Part shown: positions 33,326 through 44,135 of the stretch, piece by piece | Numbering within the stretch: the first letter of the stretch is position 1 | How the letters are laid out: the number at the start of each line of letters is the position of its first letter | Assembly (NCBI GenBank): GCA_020796225.1 | Contig: CM036756.1 | Span: 56,884,616-56,948,615 of the forward strand | Reading direction: 5' to 3' | DNA: 64,000 bases | Source of the DNA: Arion vulgaris | Taxonomy: Eukaryota > Mollusca > Gastropoda > Stylommatophora > Arionidae | Position numbers and translations under genes: made by a program | Notes under the pieces: model-generated | Databases searched by the model: none | Told to the model about the DNA's origin: nothing | What the model saw: only the letters and a program-made list of their open reading frames with translations

Positions 33326-33556
33326 TTTAATAGTTTAGCTGCTAAGGACGTATATATACGTTTTTTTCATTCACTTCTAAAGACGCATTAACACGTCTGT
33401 GATTATCTCTCCTCTTTGGGCTAAAGACGTGTTAACACGTTATACATTGCTACTGTCACTGCTATAGGCGTACATTCACGTTTGTGACCTAGAAACAAAG
33501 AGTATCTATTTTTAGCTCAGCCTTCAGAAAGTATGTAGCAGCGAAAGGGTTAAGAC
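33326..33556. mobile_element. Possible piggyBac-like MITE
   Basis: The right end is GCAGCGAAAGGGTTAA. The left end TTAATAGTTTAGCTGC is a diverged inverted counterpart. TTAA at both ends fits piggyBac-type insertion. Inside, a palindromic block (AAAGACGTGTTAACACGT and variants) occurs three times at 33369-33395, 33422-33446 and 33463-33490. Confidence 0.45.
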
Positions 33557-33686
33557 GAAGAATAACCTAGCTTGGCTGATATTTACTACTAGACTTTGTA
33601 TCAAATCATATCAAGTATATAGTAATAATAATTCAAATTTACTATCAAAATGAAGAAATTTTACTTCAATCGTTTTTACATTTAGG

Positions 33687-33945
33687 TCCGCCCGTGTGTT
33701 GTCGGGGCTCTCAAGGGAGCAAGAATAGTAACACTGCGACCTACGAGGCATGTCGTAAGAGGCGACTGAGGTAGGGGAAATGGGAAGCTACCATAGTAAA
33801 TAAAAAGCGTTGTAGAAATCGGATGTGGTGGTCATTTTTTAGGCGCATAACTGGCACAACGTACAATCACTCGGCTCGGATCATACACAAATCACAAAGA
33901 GTAGTTAATAAGTGGATATTATGGAGCGTTCGTAGAAGAAGACAA
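33687..33945 (+). mobile_element. SRE family copy
   Basis: GTCCGCCCGTGTGTTGTCGG start, GTCGTAAGAGGCGACTGAGG near 33753, and a GTAGAAGAAGA tail. Confidence 0.87.
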
Positions 33946-34147
33946 TTCGGTGGTGGCACATGTTGGGGCGGGTAGAAAGTATTTATAACTAGCAAGCTAG
34001 GTCGAAAACTATTGGCCTGTCCTACATGTGTAAGTGAAAATGAACCGAAGCGCAACATATTCACGTTCTCGACGCAAATTCCCCATACCACAATGAGTGC
34101 TTGACTTGGCTGATATGAACAAACGCAAAAAAGAATAAACACAATAA

Positions 34148-34220
34148 TAGCAGTCCGCAGGAACCATATGCAGAACTATCAATCTTGTCTGACAATAATA
34201 GCAGTCCACAGGAACCATAT
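34148..34220 (+). repeat. 51-bp satellite, left part
   Basis: About one and a half units, separated from the main array (35348-35790) by an inserted LINE. The last 13 bp, 34208-34220, are the target-site duplication. Confidence 0.9.
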
Positions 34221-35347
34221 TATCATAGAACAATGCACAGAATGGCAAAGCAAACTCTATATCAACTTTGTAGATTTTGAAAAGGCTTTTGATAGCATAC
34301 ACCGCGAAAGTCTATGGCGTATCTTAAGATGGTATGGAATCCCACTGTGTTTTATAAATATTATAAAAGCTGCTACAGCAAGTTTGCATGCAGTGTTGAA
34401 ACTTCAGAACTAAAGTTTGAAGTAAAAACAGGCGTGCGACAAGGATGTGTTATGTCAGCCCTATTATTCAACACTGTCATAGATTGGGTGATGCGTAAAA
34501 CAACGGAAGATAAGGCAAGAGGTATTAGATGGACGCTCACAACCACTCTGGAAGACCTAGATTTTGCAGATGACATCGCACTCCTATCTCATACACATAG
34601 AGATATCCAGGAAAAGACCTGCCGCCTTAACCAATATAGTGAGATGGTTGGGCTGAAAATAAATCAGAAGAAAACTGAAGTAATGACTCTGAACATAGCA
34701 ACCCAGCACCAGTCAAACTAGAAGGTAAAACCCTCCGAGATACAACCGCTTTCACATACCTTGGAAGTGTTATTAGCAATGAAGGAGGCGCTGGATCTGA
34801 CATTAAAAACAGACTGAGTAAAGCACGCAGTGCATTCATGACCCTTCAGACCGCCTGGAAATCTGCCCAATACAGCATCAGAACCAAGACTAGTATCTAT
34901 AACAGCTGTTTGCTGTCAACTTTGCTGTACGGATCGGAATGCTGGAGAATGACAGAACAGGATATGTCCAGACTCTCCGCCTTTCATACAACTTGTCTGC
35001 GAAAAATCTTACGCGTGTACTGGCCGACTACTATCTCGAATCAAGAATTGCTTGCACGATGCCAACAAGAGAATATGGGCACTATCATCCGAAGACGACG
35101 CTGGAGATGGATTGGACATGTGATGCGCATGGAGACTGGCTCCGACACGAAAACTGCACTGAGATGGACTCCAGAGGGTAGGCGAAAGCGTGGAAGAACC
35201 AAGACAACCTGGAGGAGAACGATAGAGCAAGAGCTGAAGGAAATGAATCATAGCTGGAACACAATACAGAGGAAGGCCATGAACAGGGAAGAATGGTGTA
35301 CGTTTGTTGCTGCCTAAACGCCAGGGCGTAACAGGCTAAAGAGAGAG
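34221..35347 (+). mobile_element. LINE-C, 5'-truncated insertion with 13-bp TSD
   Basis: 1,127 bp flanked by ACAGGAACCATAT at 34208-34220 and 35348-35360. The duplicated target carries the variant CCACAGG instead of the array-typical CCGCAGG, so this is a true TSD and not just array sequence. The element begins within the RT palm and ends in a short AAAGAGAGAG tail. Confidence 0.88.
34250..35320 (+). pseudogene. LINE-C reverse transcriptase, frameshifted
   Basis: Reverse transcriptase motif A (Phe-Val-Asp-Phe-Glu-Lys-Ala-Phe-Asp-Ser, about 34268-34300) comes first. Then come Gly-Val-Arg-Gln-Gly-Cys (about 34434-34451) and the catalytic Phe-Ala-Asp-Asp of motif C (about 34564-34575). A third frame (34838-35317) follows with [21 protein letters not shown] and Arg-Lys-Arg-Gly-Arg-Thr. 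Breaks near 34400 and 34721-34838 separate the frames. The endonuclease and N-terminal RT motifs are absent through 5' truncation. It belongs to the APE-type LINEs; the exact clade (I/Nimb versus RTE) needs a tree. Confidence 0.9.
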
Positions 35348-35795
35348 ACAGGAACCATATGCAGAACTATCATTCTTGTCTGACAATAATAGCAGTCCGC
35401 AGGAACCATATGCAGAACTATCAATCTTGTCTGACAATAATAGCAGTCCACAGGAACCATATGCAGAACTATCATTCTTGTCTGACAATAATAGCAGTCC
35501 GCAGGAATCACATGCAGAACTATCATTCTTGTCTGACAATAATAGCAGTCCGCAGGAATCACATGCAGAACTATCATTCTTGTCTGACAATAATAGCAGT
35601 CCGCAGGAACCATATGCAGAACTATCAATCTTGTCTGACAATAATAGCAGTCCGCAGGAACCATATGCAGAACTATCATTCTTGTCTGACAATATTAGCA
35701 GTCCGCAGGAATCACATGCACAACTATCATTCTTGTCTGACAATAATAGCAGTCCGCAGGAATCACATGCAGAACTATCATTCTTGTCTGATAGA
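35348..35795 (+). repeat. 51-bp satellite, right part, about 8.5 copies
   Basis: ATATGCAGAACTATCATTCT plus TGTCTGACAATAATAGCAGT and CCGCAGGAACC. Since 51 bp is 17 codons, several frames on both strands remain open for 120-160 codons; I treat these as by-products. Confidence 0.95.
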
Positions 35796-35924
35796 AAAGA
35801 ATGTTGACATACGAGTCTGCACGACGTGTTTATGCTGACGATTATGTTACTAGAAACACAATAAAGTTAAATATGAACAGAAAGATCTATTAGTCTGTTG
35901 GATTATTTGTCTTCTTCTTTCTTC

Positions 35925-36165
35925 TTCGTACGCTCCATATCGAACAATTGTTAACCACTATTGTGATTTGTATGTGATCCGAGCCTAAGGACGATTGTAA
36001 GTTGTGCCAGCTATGCGTCTATCCGATTTCTGCGACGCTTTTTATTTAGTAGGGTAACTTCCCTAGGTGCCCAACTTACTCGCCTCTTACGACATGCCTT
36101 GTATGTAGCAGTGTTACTATTCTTTTCTCCCATTGAACGCCCCGGCAACACACGGTGGCGGTACA
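35925..36165 (-). mobile_element. SRE family copy
   Basis: Reversed tail CTTCTTCTTTCTTCTTCG, reversed core near 36070-36090 (CTCGCCTCTTACGACATG) and ACACACGG start. Possible 7-bp TSD ATTTGTC on both sides. Confidence 0.85.
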
Positions 36166-36472
36166 TTTGTCAATATTGTTCTTAAATACTGACATTTTCA
36201 AACTGAATACAAGATAATGCTGTCCCAAGAGATTAGAAGTGAAGTGTGTGTTTCAATCTTGATTACTTGTTGTAATGTAATTGTTTGGAAACATTTGGTT
36301 ATTGTCATATTTCTGTTTAACATAATTCATTGTTATCAAGAATTATTGCCTTGCTCATTCTTCTTATCTCTGATCTTGTTTTGCATCACAGTGTCAGGAA
36401 ACCAAGAGATTTCTTTACTCATTCACTCTTATCGATCACGAGTTATGCATTTCATTATGTTAAAGGACAAAT

Positions 36473-36721
36473 GGTGGCGTCTGTGGCTTAGGGGATAGTG
36501 ACTTGGTCTGTTAACCCCGACGTTCTTAGTTCGAATCACGCTGCGGACAGTTTGGTGGCAAATTGTTTCGCGTGGATTTTAACAAAGGACGATGGCACCA
36601 CCCGTTCAGAAAGCAATGGCAAACTACTGAACGTAATAATGCCTAGAAAAATCACAAACAGCGTTAAAAAGCTGAGGGTTGATTCGCAAAGTCCTGTAAA
36701 GGATATGCAATTAACTTTTAG
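36473..36721 (+). mobile_element. SINE-A copy 1
   Basis: tRNA-Asn-like head: A box region GTGGCTTAGGGGATAGTGAC, anticodon loop CTGTTAA (GTT), B box AGTTCGAATC. Perfect 9-bp TSD AGGACAAAT at 36464-36472 and 36722-36730. The body has AAAGCAATGGCAAACTACTG and TGCCTAGAAAAATCACAAAC, and ends TTAACTTTTAG. Confidence 0.92.
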
Positions 36722-36859
36722 AGGACAAATAATATTATCACACAATTAGAAAATATATAATTCGGGCGATACAGGTTAGTCGATGCAGTATAGTGGATGT
36801 GGCGTTGGGAGGCGACGATGTACACCAGAGAGTGTTCTGTAGCCGGTGCTAAACAATTA

Positions 36860-37338
36860 CTAATATACTTAAGTCGTTTGTCTACAGTGACTAGCATTCA
36901 AAAGTCGGTTCTATACAGTTACTAAGAGTCTAAAGTCGGTTATGTACAGTTAATAGCATTCTAAAGTCGGTTCTGTACAGTAACTAGCATTCTAAAGTCG
37001 TTTGTCTAGTGACTAGCATTCAAAAGTCGGTTCTGTACAGTAACTAGCATTCTAAAGTCGGTTCTGTACAGTTAATAGCATTCTAAAGTCGGTTCTGTAC
37101 AGTAACTAGCATTCTAAAGTCGGTTCTGTACAGTTACTAGCATTCTAAAGTCGGTTCTGTACAGTAACTAGCATTCTAAAGTCGGTTCTGTACAGTTACT
37201 AGCATTCTAAAGTCGGTTCTGTACAGTAACTAGCATTCAAAAGTCGGTTCTGTACAGTTACTAGCAAACTAAAGTCGGTTCTGTACAGTAACTAGCAAAC
37301 TAAAGTCGGTTCTGTACAGTTACTAAGATTCTAAAGTC
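36860..37338 (+). repeat. 31-bp satellite, left block (AAAGTCG type)
   Basis: GTTCTGTACAGTTACTAGCA plus TTCTAAAGTCG. Units alternate partly between CAGTTAC and CAGTAAC variants, giving a 62-bp pattern. Confidence 0.95.
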
Positions 37339-37339
37339 G

Positions 37340-37639
37340 TTCTAGAATGAAACAGCCGTACCGCCACAAAAACATGGAATGCTTTTTACTGTGTCAAATG
37401 TGTGTTTGTTGTGGGTATTCAGAAAATGGCGGACAGATGTTATGACGAACCGATTCAATCTGCCGTATGCATCGATATTGCGTGTGCAGAAAGCTGGATT
37501 TTGTCGTGATTGATATTCCCTTCGACATGAATTGCAATTCAAGTGATGAACAGTTTTGTGATGACACTTTAGAGACGGCCATATGCATTTATGAGGTACA
37601 TGTTGCTTTTTCTGGCGGAACGGCTGTTTCATTCTAGAA
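37340..37639. mobile_element. MITE in the 31-bp satellite
   Basis: Inverted terminal repeats TGAAACAGCCGTACCGCCA (37348-37366) and its complement with one mismatch (37613-37631). The palindrome TTCTAGAA is at both ends (37340-37347 and 37632-37639) and may be an 8-bp target duplication or part of the TIR. About 285-300 bp. A 96-codon minus frame (37632-37342) spans it but starts and ends in the TIRs and resembles no transposase I know. Confidence 0.8.
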
Positions 37640-37748
37640 TTAGTTCACACAGGATCAGTTGTTAGCATTTCCTGTGTTTTCGTTGGCACAGGAACGGAGC
37701 AATTATGGGGTGACTCGTTGCAGTGAAGTTGGAACCGTACATATGAAC
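37640..37748. other. Non-satellite segment
   Basis: About 105 bp between the MITE and the second satellite block, unrelated to the 31-bp unit. Confidence 0.5.
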
Positions 37749-39900
37749 TATTCTAAAGTTGATTCTGTACAGTTACTAGCATTCTATTGTTGGTTCTGTA
37801 CAGTTACTAGCATTCTATTGTTGGTTCTGTACAGTTACTAGCATTCTATTGTTGGTTCTGTACAGTTACTAGCATTCTATTGTTGGTTCTGTACAGTTAC
37901 TAGCATTCTATTGTTGGTTCTGTACAGTTACTAGCATTCTATTGTTGGTTCTGTACAGTTACTAGCATTATATTGTTGGTTCTGTACAGTTACAGTACTA
38001 GCATTATATTGTTGGTTCTGTACAGTTACTAGCATTCTATTGTTGGTTCTGTACAGTTACTAGCATTATATTGTTGGTTCTGTACAGTTACTAGCATTCT
38101 ATTGTTGGTTCTGTACAGTTACTAGCATTATATTGTTGGTTCTGTACAGTTACAGTACTAGCATTATATTGTTGGTTCTGTACAGTTACTAGCATTATAT
38201 TGTTGGTTCTGTACAGTTACTAGCATTATATTGTTGGTTCTGTACAGTTACTAGCATTATATTGTTGGTTCTGTACAGTTACTAGCATTATATTGTTGGT
38301 TCTGTACAGTTACTAGCATTATATTGTTGGTTCTGTACAGTTATAGCATTCATTGTTGGTTCTGTACAGTTACTAGCATTATATTGTTGGTTCTGTACAG
38401 TTACTAGCATTCTATTGTTGGTTCTGTACAGTTACTAGCATTATATTGTTGGTTCTGTACAGTTACTAGCATTATATTGTTGGTTCTGTACAGTTACTAG
38501 CATTATATTGTTGGTTCTGTACAGTTACTAGCATTCTATTGTTGGTTCTGTACAGTTACTAGCATTATATTGTTGGTTCTGTACAGTTACTAGCATTATA
38601 TTGTTGGTTCTGTACAGTTACTAGCATTATATTGTTGGTTCTGTACAGTTACTAGCATTATATTGTTGGTTCTGTACAGTTACTAGCATTCTATTGTTGG
38701 TTCTGTACAGTTACTAGCATTATATTGTTGGTTCTGTACAGTTACTAGCATTCTATTGTTGGTTCTGTACAGTTACTAGCATTATATTGTTGGTTCTGTA
38801 CAGTTACTAGCATTCTATTGTTGGTTCTGTACAGTTACTAGCATTATATTGTTGGTTCTGTACAGTTACTAGCATTCTATTGTTGGTTCTGTACAGTTAC
38901 TAGCATTATATTGTTGGTTCTGTACAGTTACTAGCATTCTATTGTTGATTCTGTACAGTTACTAGCATTCTATTGTTGGTTCTGTACAGTTACTAGCATT
39001 ATATTGTTGGTTCTGTACAGTTACTAGCATTCTATTGTTGGTTCTGTACAGTTACTAGCATTATATTGTTGGTTCTGTACAGTTACTAGCATTCTATTGT
39101 TGGTTCTGTACAGTTACTAGCATTCTATTGTTGGTTCTGTACAGTTACTAGCATTATATTGTTGGTTCTGTACAGTTACAGTACTAGCATTATATTGTTG
39201 GTTCTGTACAGTTACTAGCATTCTATTGTTGGTTCTGTACAGTTACTAGCATTCTATTGTTGGTTCTGTACAGTTACTAGCATTCTATTGTTGGTTCTGT
39301 ACAGTTACTAGCATTATATTGTTGGTTCTGTACAGTTACTAGCATTCTATTGTTGGTTCTGTACAGTTACTAGCATTATATTGTTGGTTCTGTACAGTTA
39401 CTAGCATTCTATTGTTGGTTCTGTACAGTTACTAGCATTATATTGTTGGTTCTGTACAGTTACTAGCATTCTATTGTTGGTTCTGTACAGTTACTAGCAT
39501 TATATTGTTGGTTCTGTACAGTTACTAGCATTCTATTGTTGGTTCTGTACAGTTACTAGCATTATATTGTTGGTTCTGTACAGTTACTAGCATTCTATTG
39601 TTGATTCTGTACAGTTACTAGCATTCTATTGTTGGTTCTGTACAGTTACTAGCATTCTATTGTTGGTTCTGTACAAATAATAGCATTCTAAAGTCGGTTC
39701 TGTACAGTTACTAGCATTCTATTGTTGGTTCGGTACAGTTACTAGCATTCTAAAGTCGGTTATGTACAGTTACTAGCATTCTAAAGTCGGTTATGTACAG
39801 TTACTAGCATTCTAAAGTCAGTTCTGTACAGTTACTAGCAAACTAAAGTCGGCGATGTACATTGACTAGTATAGTAAAGTCGATGTTGTACATTACATAG
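37749..39900 (+). repeat. 31-bp satellite, right block (ATTGTTG type), about 70 copies
   Basis: GTTCTGTACAGTTACTAGCA plus TTCTATTGTTG or TTATATTGTTG. From about 38690 to 39590 the TTC and TTA forms alternate, making 62-bp dimers. A longer unit with an extra CAGTAC appears at about 37985, 38147 and 39175. The last units from 39675 return to the AAAGTCG type of the left block. Confidence 0.97.
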
Positions 39901-40334
39901 CGTACTGCAGTCTAGAAGTATCTTATTGTAAAGTATCAGATATATGCTTCTTAAGTCTTCTCAACAGTTTTCGTAACGATGAGGTCTTCATGACATGTGG
40001 CCAAACCTTAATACTGTGTCGCGGATAAAACGGTGTTGCTTTCACAACAGGATACAGTTGAAATTGGTGCTACCAGTGAAATACCCCACATTCCAATTTC
40101 ATGAATATCAAGCCAACAAGAGTCGTCATCAGATGGGAAATAAAACATCAGATAATGGGTAAGGAAACCTCGGTAAACACATCAAGTAGCTACACTGCGG
40201 CCATCATCGGTTTAAGGAGTGAATTTTGTAGATAACCCTTACAGCATTACAGGGTCTAACAAAGATCGGTGCCACAGTCAGGTCAAGCCGGATTTAATAT
40301 CGTTCTTACCATCCACTCTTATTTTTGTTTTTAG
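39901..40334. other. Unassigned sequence
   Basis: No array or recognised element. It would be intron or upstream DNA if the next exon candidate is real. Confidence 0.3.
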
Positions 40335-40433
40335 GTTATAGATAGATGTGCGTGACAAGGAAAGATCAAGATGATTTTTGAAGAGAAACTCCTTGCAGAG
40401 GCATTAACAGCTCATCGTCTGAAAGGAAAGAAG
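40335..40433 (+). CDS. Candidate small exon with start codon
   Basis: A pyrimidine-rich tract ending TTATTTTTGTTTTTAG (40319-40334) is followed by 36 bp with an in-frame stop, then ATG at 40371 with A at -3. The open stretch of 21 codons ends at AAG|GTAACA, a usable splice donor. The peptide is Glu/Leu/Lys-rich (Phe-Glu-Glu-Lys-Leu-Leu-Ala-Glu-Ala). Coding length 63 nt, phase 0. No partner exon is visible, and chance is a real alternative. Confidence 0.2.
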
Positions 40434-40825
40434 GTAACAACAATATCACTGGAATTCCAAACATCAATCGTGAAAGACTTTTCTTGGTGCAGATTGGTCT
40501 TACTAGTTACATGCATCATTGCCATGAACTATACATTTTTAGATCATAACAAACACTATCGCCTGCAAAGACGGATAGCTGCAAACGAAATTTCTTCACA
40601 AAACCATTCCCGTAGTTCCCTTTCCTTCAGAAATATGTCACCTTTGAGTTATTCAGCATACATATCATGAACAGAGAAGAGAACAAATAGATCTATGCTT
40701 CTCCTTCTTTCTTTTTCCCTGTAGGTTTCAGTAAAGTGCCCTTCTTGTTACATTCCTCTCAGATTTTCACAAGGTGTGTCCTATCCAGCATCTGCGTATT
40801 TTCTTCACATCTTGGTTCACTTGGT

Positions 40826-41190
40826 TCTTCTTCTTCACCTTTCAACTCTCAACGGAGCACAGGTCTTCAACTAACTTCTTCCAGCTCTTCCTCTCTCTTG
40901 CCATCCCTTCCAATTCTTTCCATGTTTACCTATCCTTTTAATATCAGCCTCCAGCTCTCTTCTCCAGGTCTGTCTAGGCCGTCCCCTACTCCTCTTTCCT
41001 TGCGGGTTCTAAAACAGCGCCTGTCTTGCAATGTTTCCGGTCGGTCTTCTCAACGTATGTCCTATCCATCGCCAGCGTCTCTTCCTGAGCTCTTTCGCAA
41101 CTGGTATCTGTTTTGTTCTTTCTCTGTGTTCCTCGTTCGTAATCATCATACCATCTCAGTCCCTCTATTCTAAGTAAGCATACATTTATG
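40826..41190 (-). mobile_element. LINE-A 3' fragment
   Basis: Begins with the reversed GAAGAAGAA tail (TTCTTCTTCTTCACC). The minus strand carries the GKxxRGR-type and Cys-Leu-Arg-type regions in broken frames. It matches 61945-62335 closely and 6657-7135 in reverse. Confidence 0.8.
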
Positions 41191-41706
41191 TCGGTCTTGT
41201 TCTCTCCATAAGCTTCACATTTATGACTGTATCACAATCAATACTGCGAGAATATTACTTTGCTATAAAGACTGTCTACACAATCTGATCTGTCGCGAAG
41301 ATATATATTTTCAATTACATCGTCTCCAACATCAAATTTGGCAAATATTACATATATTAAACATACTCATTCTGTATTGGAGAACGTAGGAGATGACAAC
41401 TGAACCATAAAATAAGATATTTTAATACGCGATTAAAAATAATTGGACATGAGGTGTGTACAGCCTTCACGTAAATGTCAATTATATTGTCTACATAAGC
41501 AATTACTGTTTGGATCTAACAATTGTTACAAAGCAGACTTTCTATTCTGGTGGGATTATGCTATGAATGAAAATAACACTGGAAAAGATCAACAGTAAGA
41601 AATAAACAACACTGAAAGTGTGTGCATACAATAGTTATTGTAACTATATGGTTTAGAGCTTTAGAGAATGATAAATATATAGTGCTGTAACTATACAGTA
41701 CAGTGG
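41191..41706. other. Unassigned AT-rich sequence
   Basis: No gene or array. The last part (41660-41706) carries TATAGTG motifs resembling the array at 42005. Confidence 0.35.
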
Positions 41707-41718
41707 ATATATAGTGGA

Positions 41719-41959
41719 TCCAGAAAAAAAGGTTACAAAGGTGAAGGATTGACCTCATTTCACCGAGGTTTCCCCATTATGGCTCCGTCCCTGTCAGCAC
41801 AGAAGGCAAGCCATAAACCGAGAGTACAAACTCCATAGCCCCGGCAACAATCTTAGGGATCTCATAAACAAATTGCACATGTATCTAGGTCCGGATTCGA
41901 ACCCCCAACTTCCAGTACGACAGGTAAACGATTTAACCACTTCGCCATTGGGATCCCCA
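41719..41959 (-). mobile_element. SINE-B, full length with 12-bp TSD
   Basis: On the minus strand the head has A box TGGCGAAGTGGTTAAATCG and B box GGGTTCGAATCCGG; the body follows and ends in a short T-rich tract on that strand. Perfect duplication ATATATAGTGGA at 41707-41718 and 41960-41971. Other copies: 14785, 44650 (partial), 45010, 53520. Confidence 0.9.
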
Positions 41960-42004
41960 ATATATAGTGGAGTAACAAAACAATGCAGTAACTAAACAGT
42001 GGTG

Positions 42005-42240
42005 TAGTATATTGTAATCATATGTATGCTATATTGTAACTACATAGTGTATGCTATATTGTAACTACATAGTGTATGCTATATTGTAACTACATAGTGT
42101 TGCATATTGTAACTACATAGTGTAGTATATTGTAACTACATAGTGTATGCTATATTGTAAATACATAGTATAGTATATTGTAACTACATAGTGTATGCTA
42201 TATTGCAACTACATAGTGTATGCTATATTGCAACTAAATA
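42005..42240 (+). repeat. 25-bp tandem repeat, about 9 copies
   Basis: AACTACATAGTGTATGCTAT plus ATTGT, with length variants of 20-26 bp. It begins shortly after the SINE-B copy and ends about 100 bp before a SINE-C copy. Confidence 0.9.
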
Positions 42241-42345
42241 ATATATTGTATTGTTAAATATTACTACACAAGCAATGAGATCGATTGTGAATATATAATA
42301 CGAGAAACGTCCATCCCTTTTTACAATTATGCATTGTATTTTAAT

Positions 42346-42560
42346 TGATTGATTGATTGATAAGACAATCATCATTGCACTTTGGTAAGTAACCATGTAT
42401 GCCCCGATGTCTTCCTTACACAGGAATATCTCAGCTGCAGTGCACGAACTCCGTGGCACCTGCGAGGATCATCGATGTAATTTTGTAGATGGTGAAGATA
42501 TTTTTGTGGGAATTTTATTTTATTTTTTAATAATGAATTTTGCCCGGGCAGCGGCACTAA
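42346..42560 (-). mobile_element. SINE-C, 3' half
   Basis: Reversed (ATCA) tail GATTGATTGATTGATAAG, then CACTTTGGTAAGTAACCATG and ACACAGGAATATCTC. It continues to TTTTGCCCGGGCAGCGGC and then stops. Confidence 0.8.
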
Positions 42561-43141
42561 CAGTCCGCTATGAACTCAGGCGTAGGTCAAGGCGCCGGGT
42601 ATGGCGATTATGACTGATATTTGAGTGACAGCCTACTTACAGCTTTTACGGTGCCCCTCGCCTTAAACAGACAAGGCCTTCTCTGACTTCAGATGTAAGT
42701 TATTAGCTAATACTACACATTTGATACTATCAGGCCTTGTCCCTTTTTTATATGTTTCTATTTAAGGTGATCGATAAAACGATAATCATTTATATATGTG
42801 TATCTTTGTAATACTTCATTGTAACATTTTTATACATAATCGTGGGAGGGATTAGTGTCATGGAGTTTCTCTAACGCAGCGTCCGCGGATATCATGGCGC
42901 CCGTGTCATTCATGGTGCCCTATTCTAATCTGCCAGTTTAAGGTTAATCTGATTGAAACAAAACACTTTTCCTCTGATTTTTTCGCAACACTACCATGAA
43001 CATAATCTTCTTTGCAATCTTGTTTTTATTTTCTAACCATTCTACTGACCCAAACACCATCATTTTAGCTCGCTTCTTCCTTGGAGAAAGCGTCGAAATC
43101 CCAGCTATATTAACACGACTATTCTTATTAGTAGAGGTAAA
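42561..43141. other. Unassigned sequence
   Basis: No gene recognised. Confidence 0.35.
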
Positions 43142-43155
43142 AGTAGTAGTAGTAT

Positions 43156-43381
43156 GCTGGCGTCCATGGCTTAGGGGACGAGACTCGGTCTATTAAACCC
43201 CGACGTTCTGAGTTCGAATCACGCTGCGGGCAGTTTGGTTGTGAATTGTTTCGCGGGGGTTTTTTACAAAAGACGATGACACCACCCGTTCAGAAAGCAA
43301 TGGCAAACTACTAAATCACAAACAGCGTTCAAAAGCTGGGGTTGATTTGCAAAGTCCTGTAAAGGATATGCAATTAACTTT
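43156..43381 (+). mobile_element. SINE-A copy 2
   Basis: Same head (GGCTTAGGGGACGAGACTCG, B box AGTTCGAATC) and body as 36473-36721, with a small internal deletion before AAATCACAAACAGCG. Flanked by AGTAGTAGTAGTAT at 43142-43155 and 43382-43395, a TSD in a microsatellite-like target. Confidence 0.9.
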
Positions 43382-43485
43382 AGTAGTAGTAGTATTGCAA
43401 TTATCGCCCCCCAAAACCATCAGTCAGATGCGGCCCAATTTAGAAAACTGTTGAACAGCACTGGTGTAATACACATGACGCTCCC

Positions 43486-43640
43486 TTATCAAATCGGACA
43501 CAAGAGGGTTGTGGGTTTAGTCACACACTCGACATGAGGAAAGGAATTGACCCTCCCACCTCCTGAAATTTGGATATAGAATTGTAAAGTGACAGCAGCT
43601 TAATATCATTTGGACTAAACAGGTTACGGGACATTTTTAA
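43486..43640 (+). mobile_element. SINE-E copy
   Basis: ACACAAGAGGGTTGTGGGTT, ACACTCGACATGAGG-like, then GACCCTCCCACCTCCTG. It matches the reverse of 60965-61150 and 49878-50045. The B box is altered to GGTTTAGTCAC. Confidence 0.65.
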
Positions 43641-43829
43641 GATAGATATGTACATAATTATTCTGCGGAAAGTGGTTGAACAATATGTGGAAACTCGAGT
43701 CAATGAAGTCAATACTTCACATTTAGGTCATTATTCTGTTATTTTTTATTGTTATTTTGGAACGCGACAGTTTTCTCACAAGATCGCAATACGTTATTCA
43801 CCACACATATAAATTATATAGTCCGTCTA

Positions 43830-44020
43830 AATGCATTGGGAGAAGAATGAGAGAAGACCTAGAAGACGATGGGTACAAGATGTCATTGACGATCTAAGAA
43901 TGAGTGCTGCTGACGCCGGCCAACTTGCACAGAACAGATACTTTTTTCAGGTCTGCTGTCAAGGGAGCCATGTTCCGGAAGGGAGAAACAACTTGATGAT
44001 ATGCCTTAGATAAATGAGAT
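43830..44020 (+). mobile_element. LINE-D fragment
   Basis: The frame at 43831-44013 encodes Glu-Arg-Arg-Pro-Arg-Arg-Arg-Trp-Val-Gln-Asp-Val and Ala-Ala-Asp-Ala-Gly-Gln-Leu-Ala. This is the GRPRRRWxxDV block and following residues of a LINE C-terminus. Related copies are at 51080-51175 (minus), 55475-55690 and 63560-63800. Confidence 0.65.
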
Positions 44021-44074
44021 GTACTGAACCAAGAACTGACATAGTATATCCACATAGAGTGCCAGTTTTACGGA

Positions 44075-44135
44075 GAAGACAAAGAGAGAGAAAAAGAAAA
44101 GAGAGAGAGAAAAAAGAGAAGAGAGAGAGAGGCAA
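44075..44135 (+). repeat. (GA)n-rich purine tract
   Basis: GAGAGAGAAAAAGAAAAGAG and similar. Confidence 0.9.

Noticed and set aside
34168..35317. Working reverse transcriptase gene
   Set aside because: The frame is broken at least twice and the insertion is 5'-truncated within the RT palm.
35314..35838. Overlapping 121-159-residue frames on both strands
   Set aside because: They follow from a 51-bp satellite lacking stops in several frames.
40736..41173. 145-codon plus-strand frame
   Set aside because: It is the antisense of the LINE-A fragment; Ser/Leu richness comes from reading the basic region backwards.
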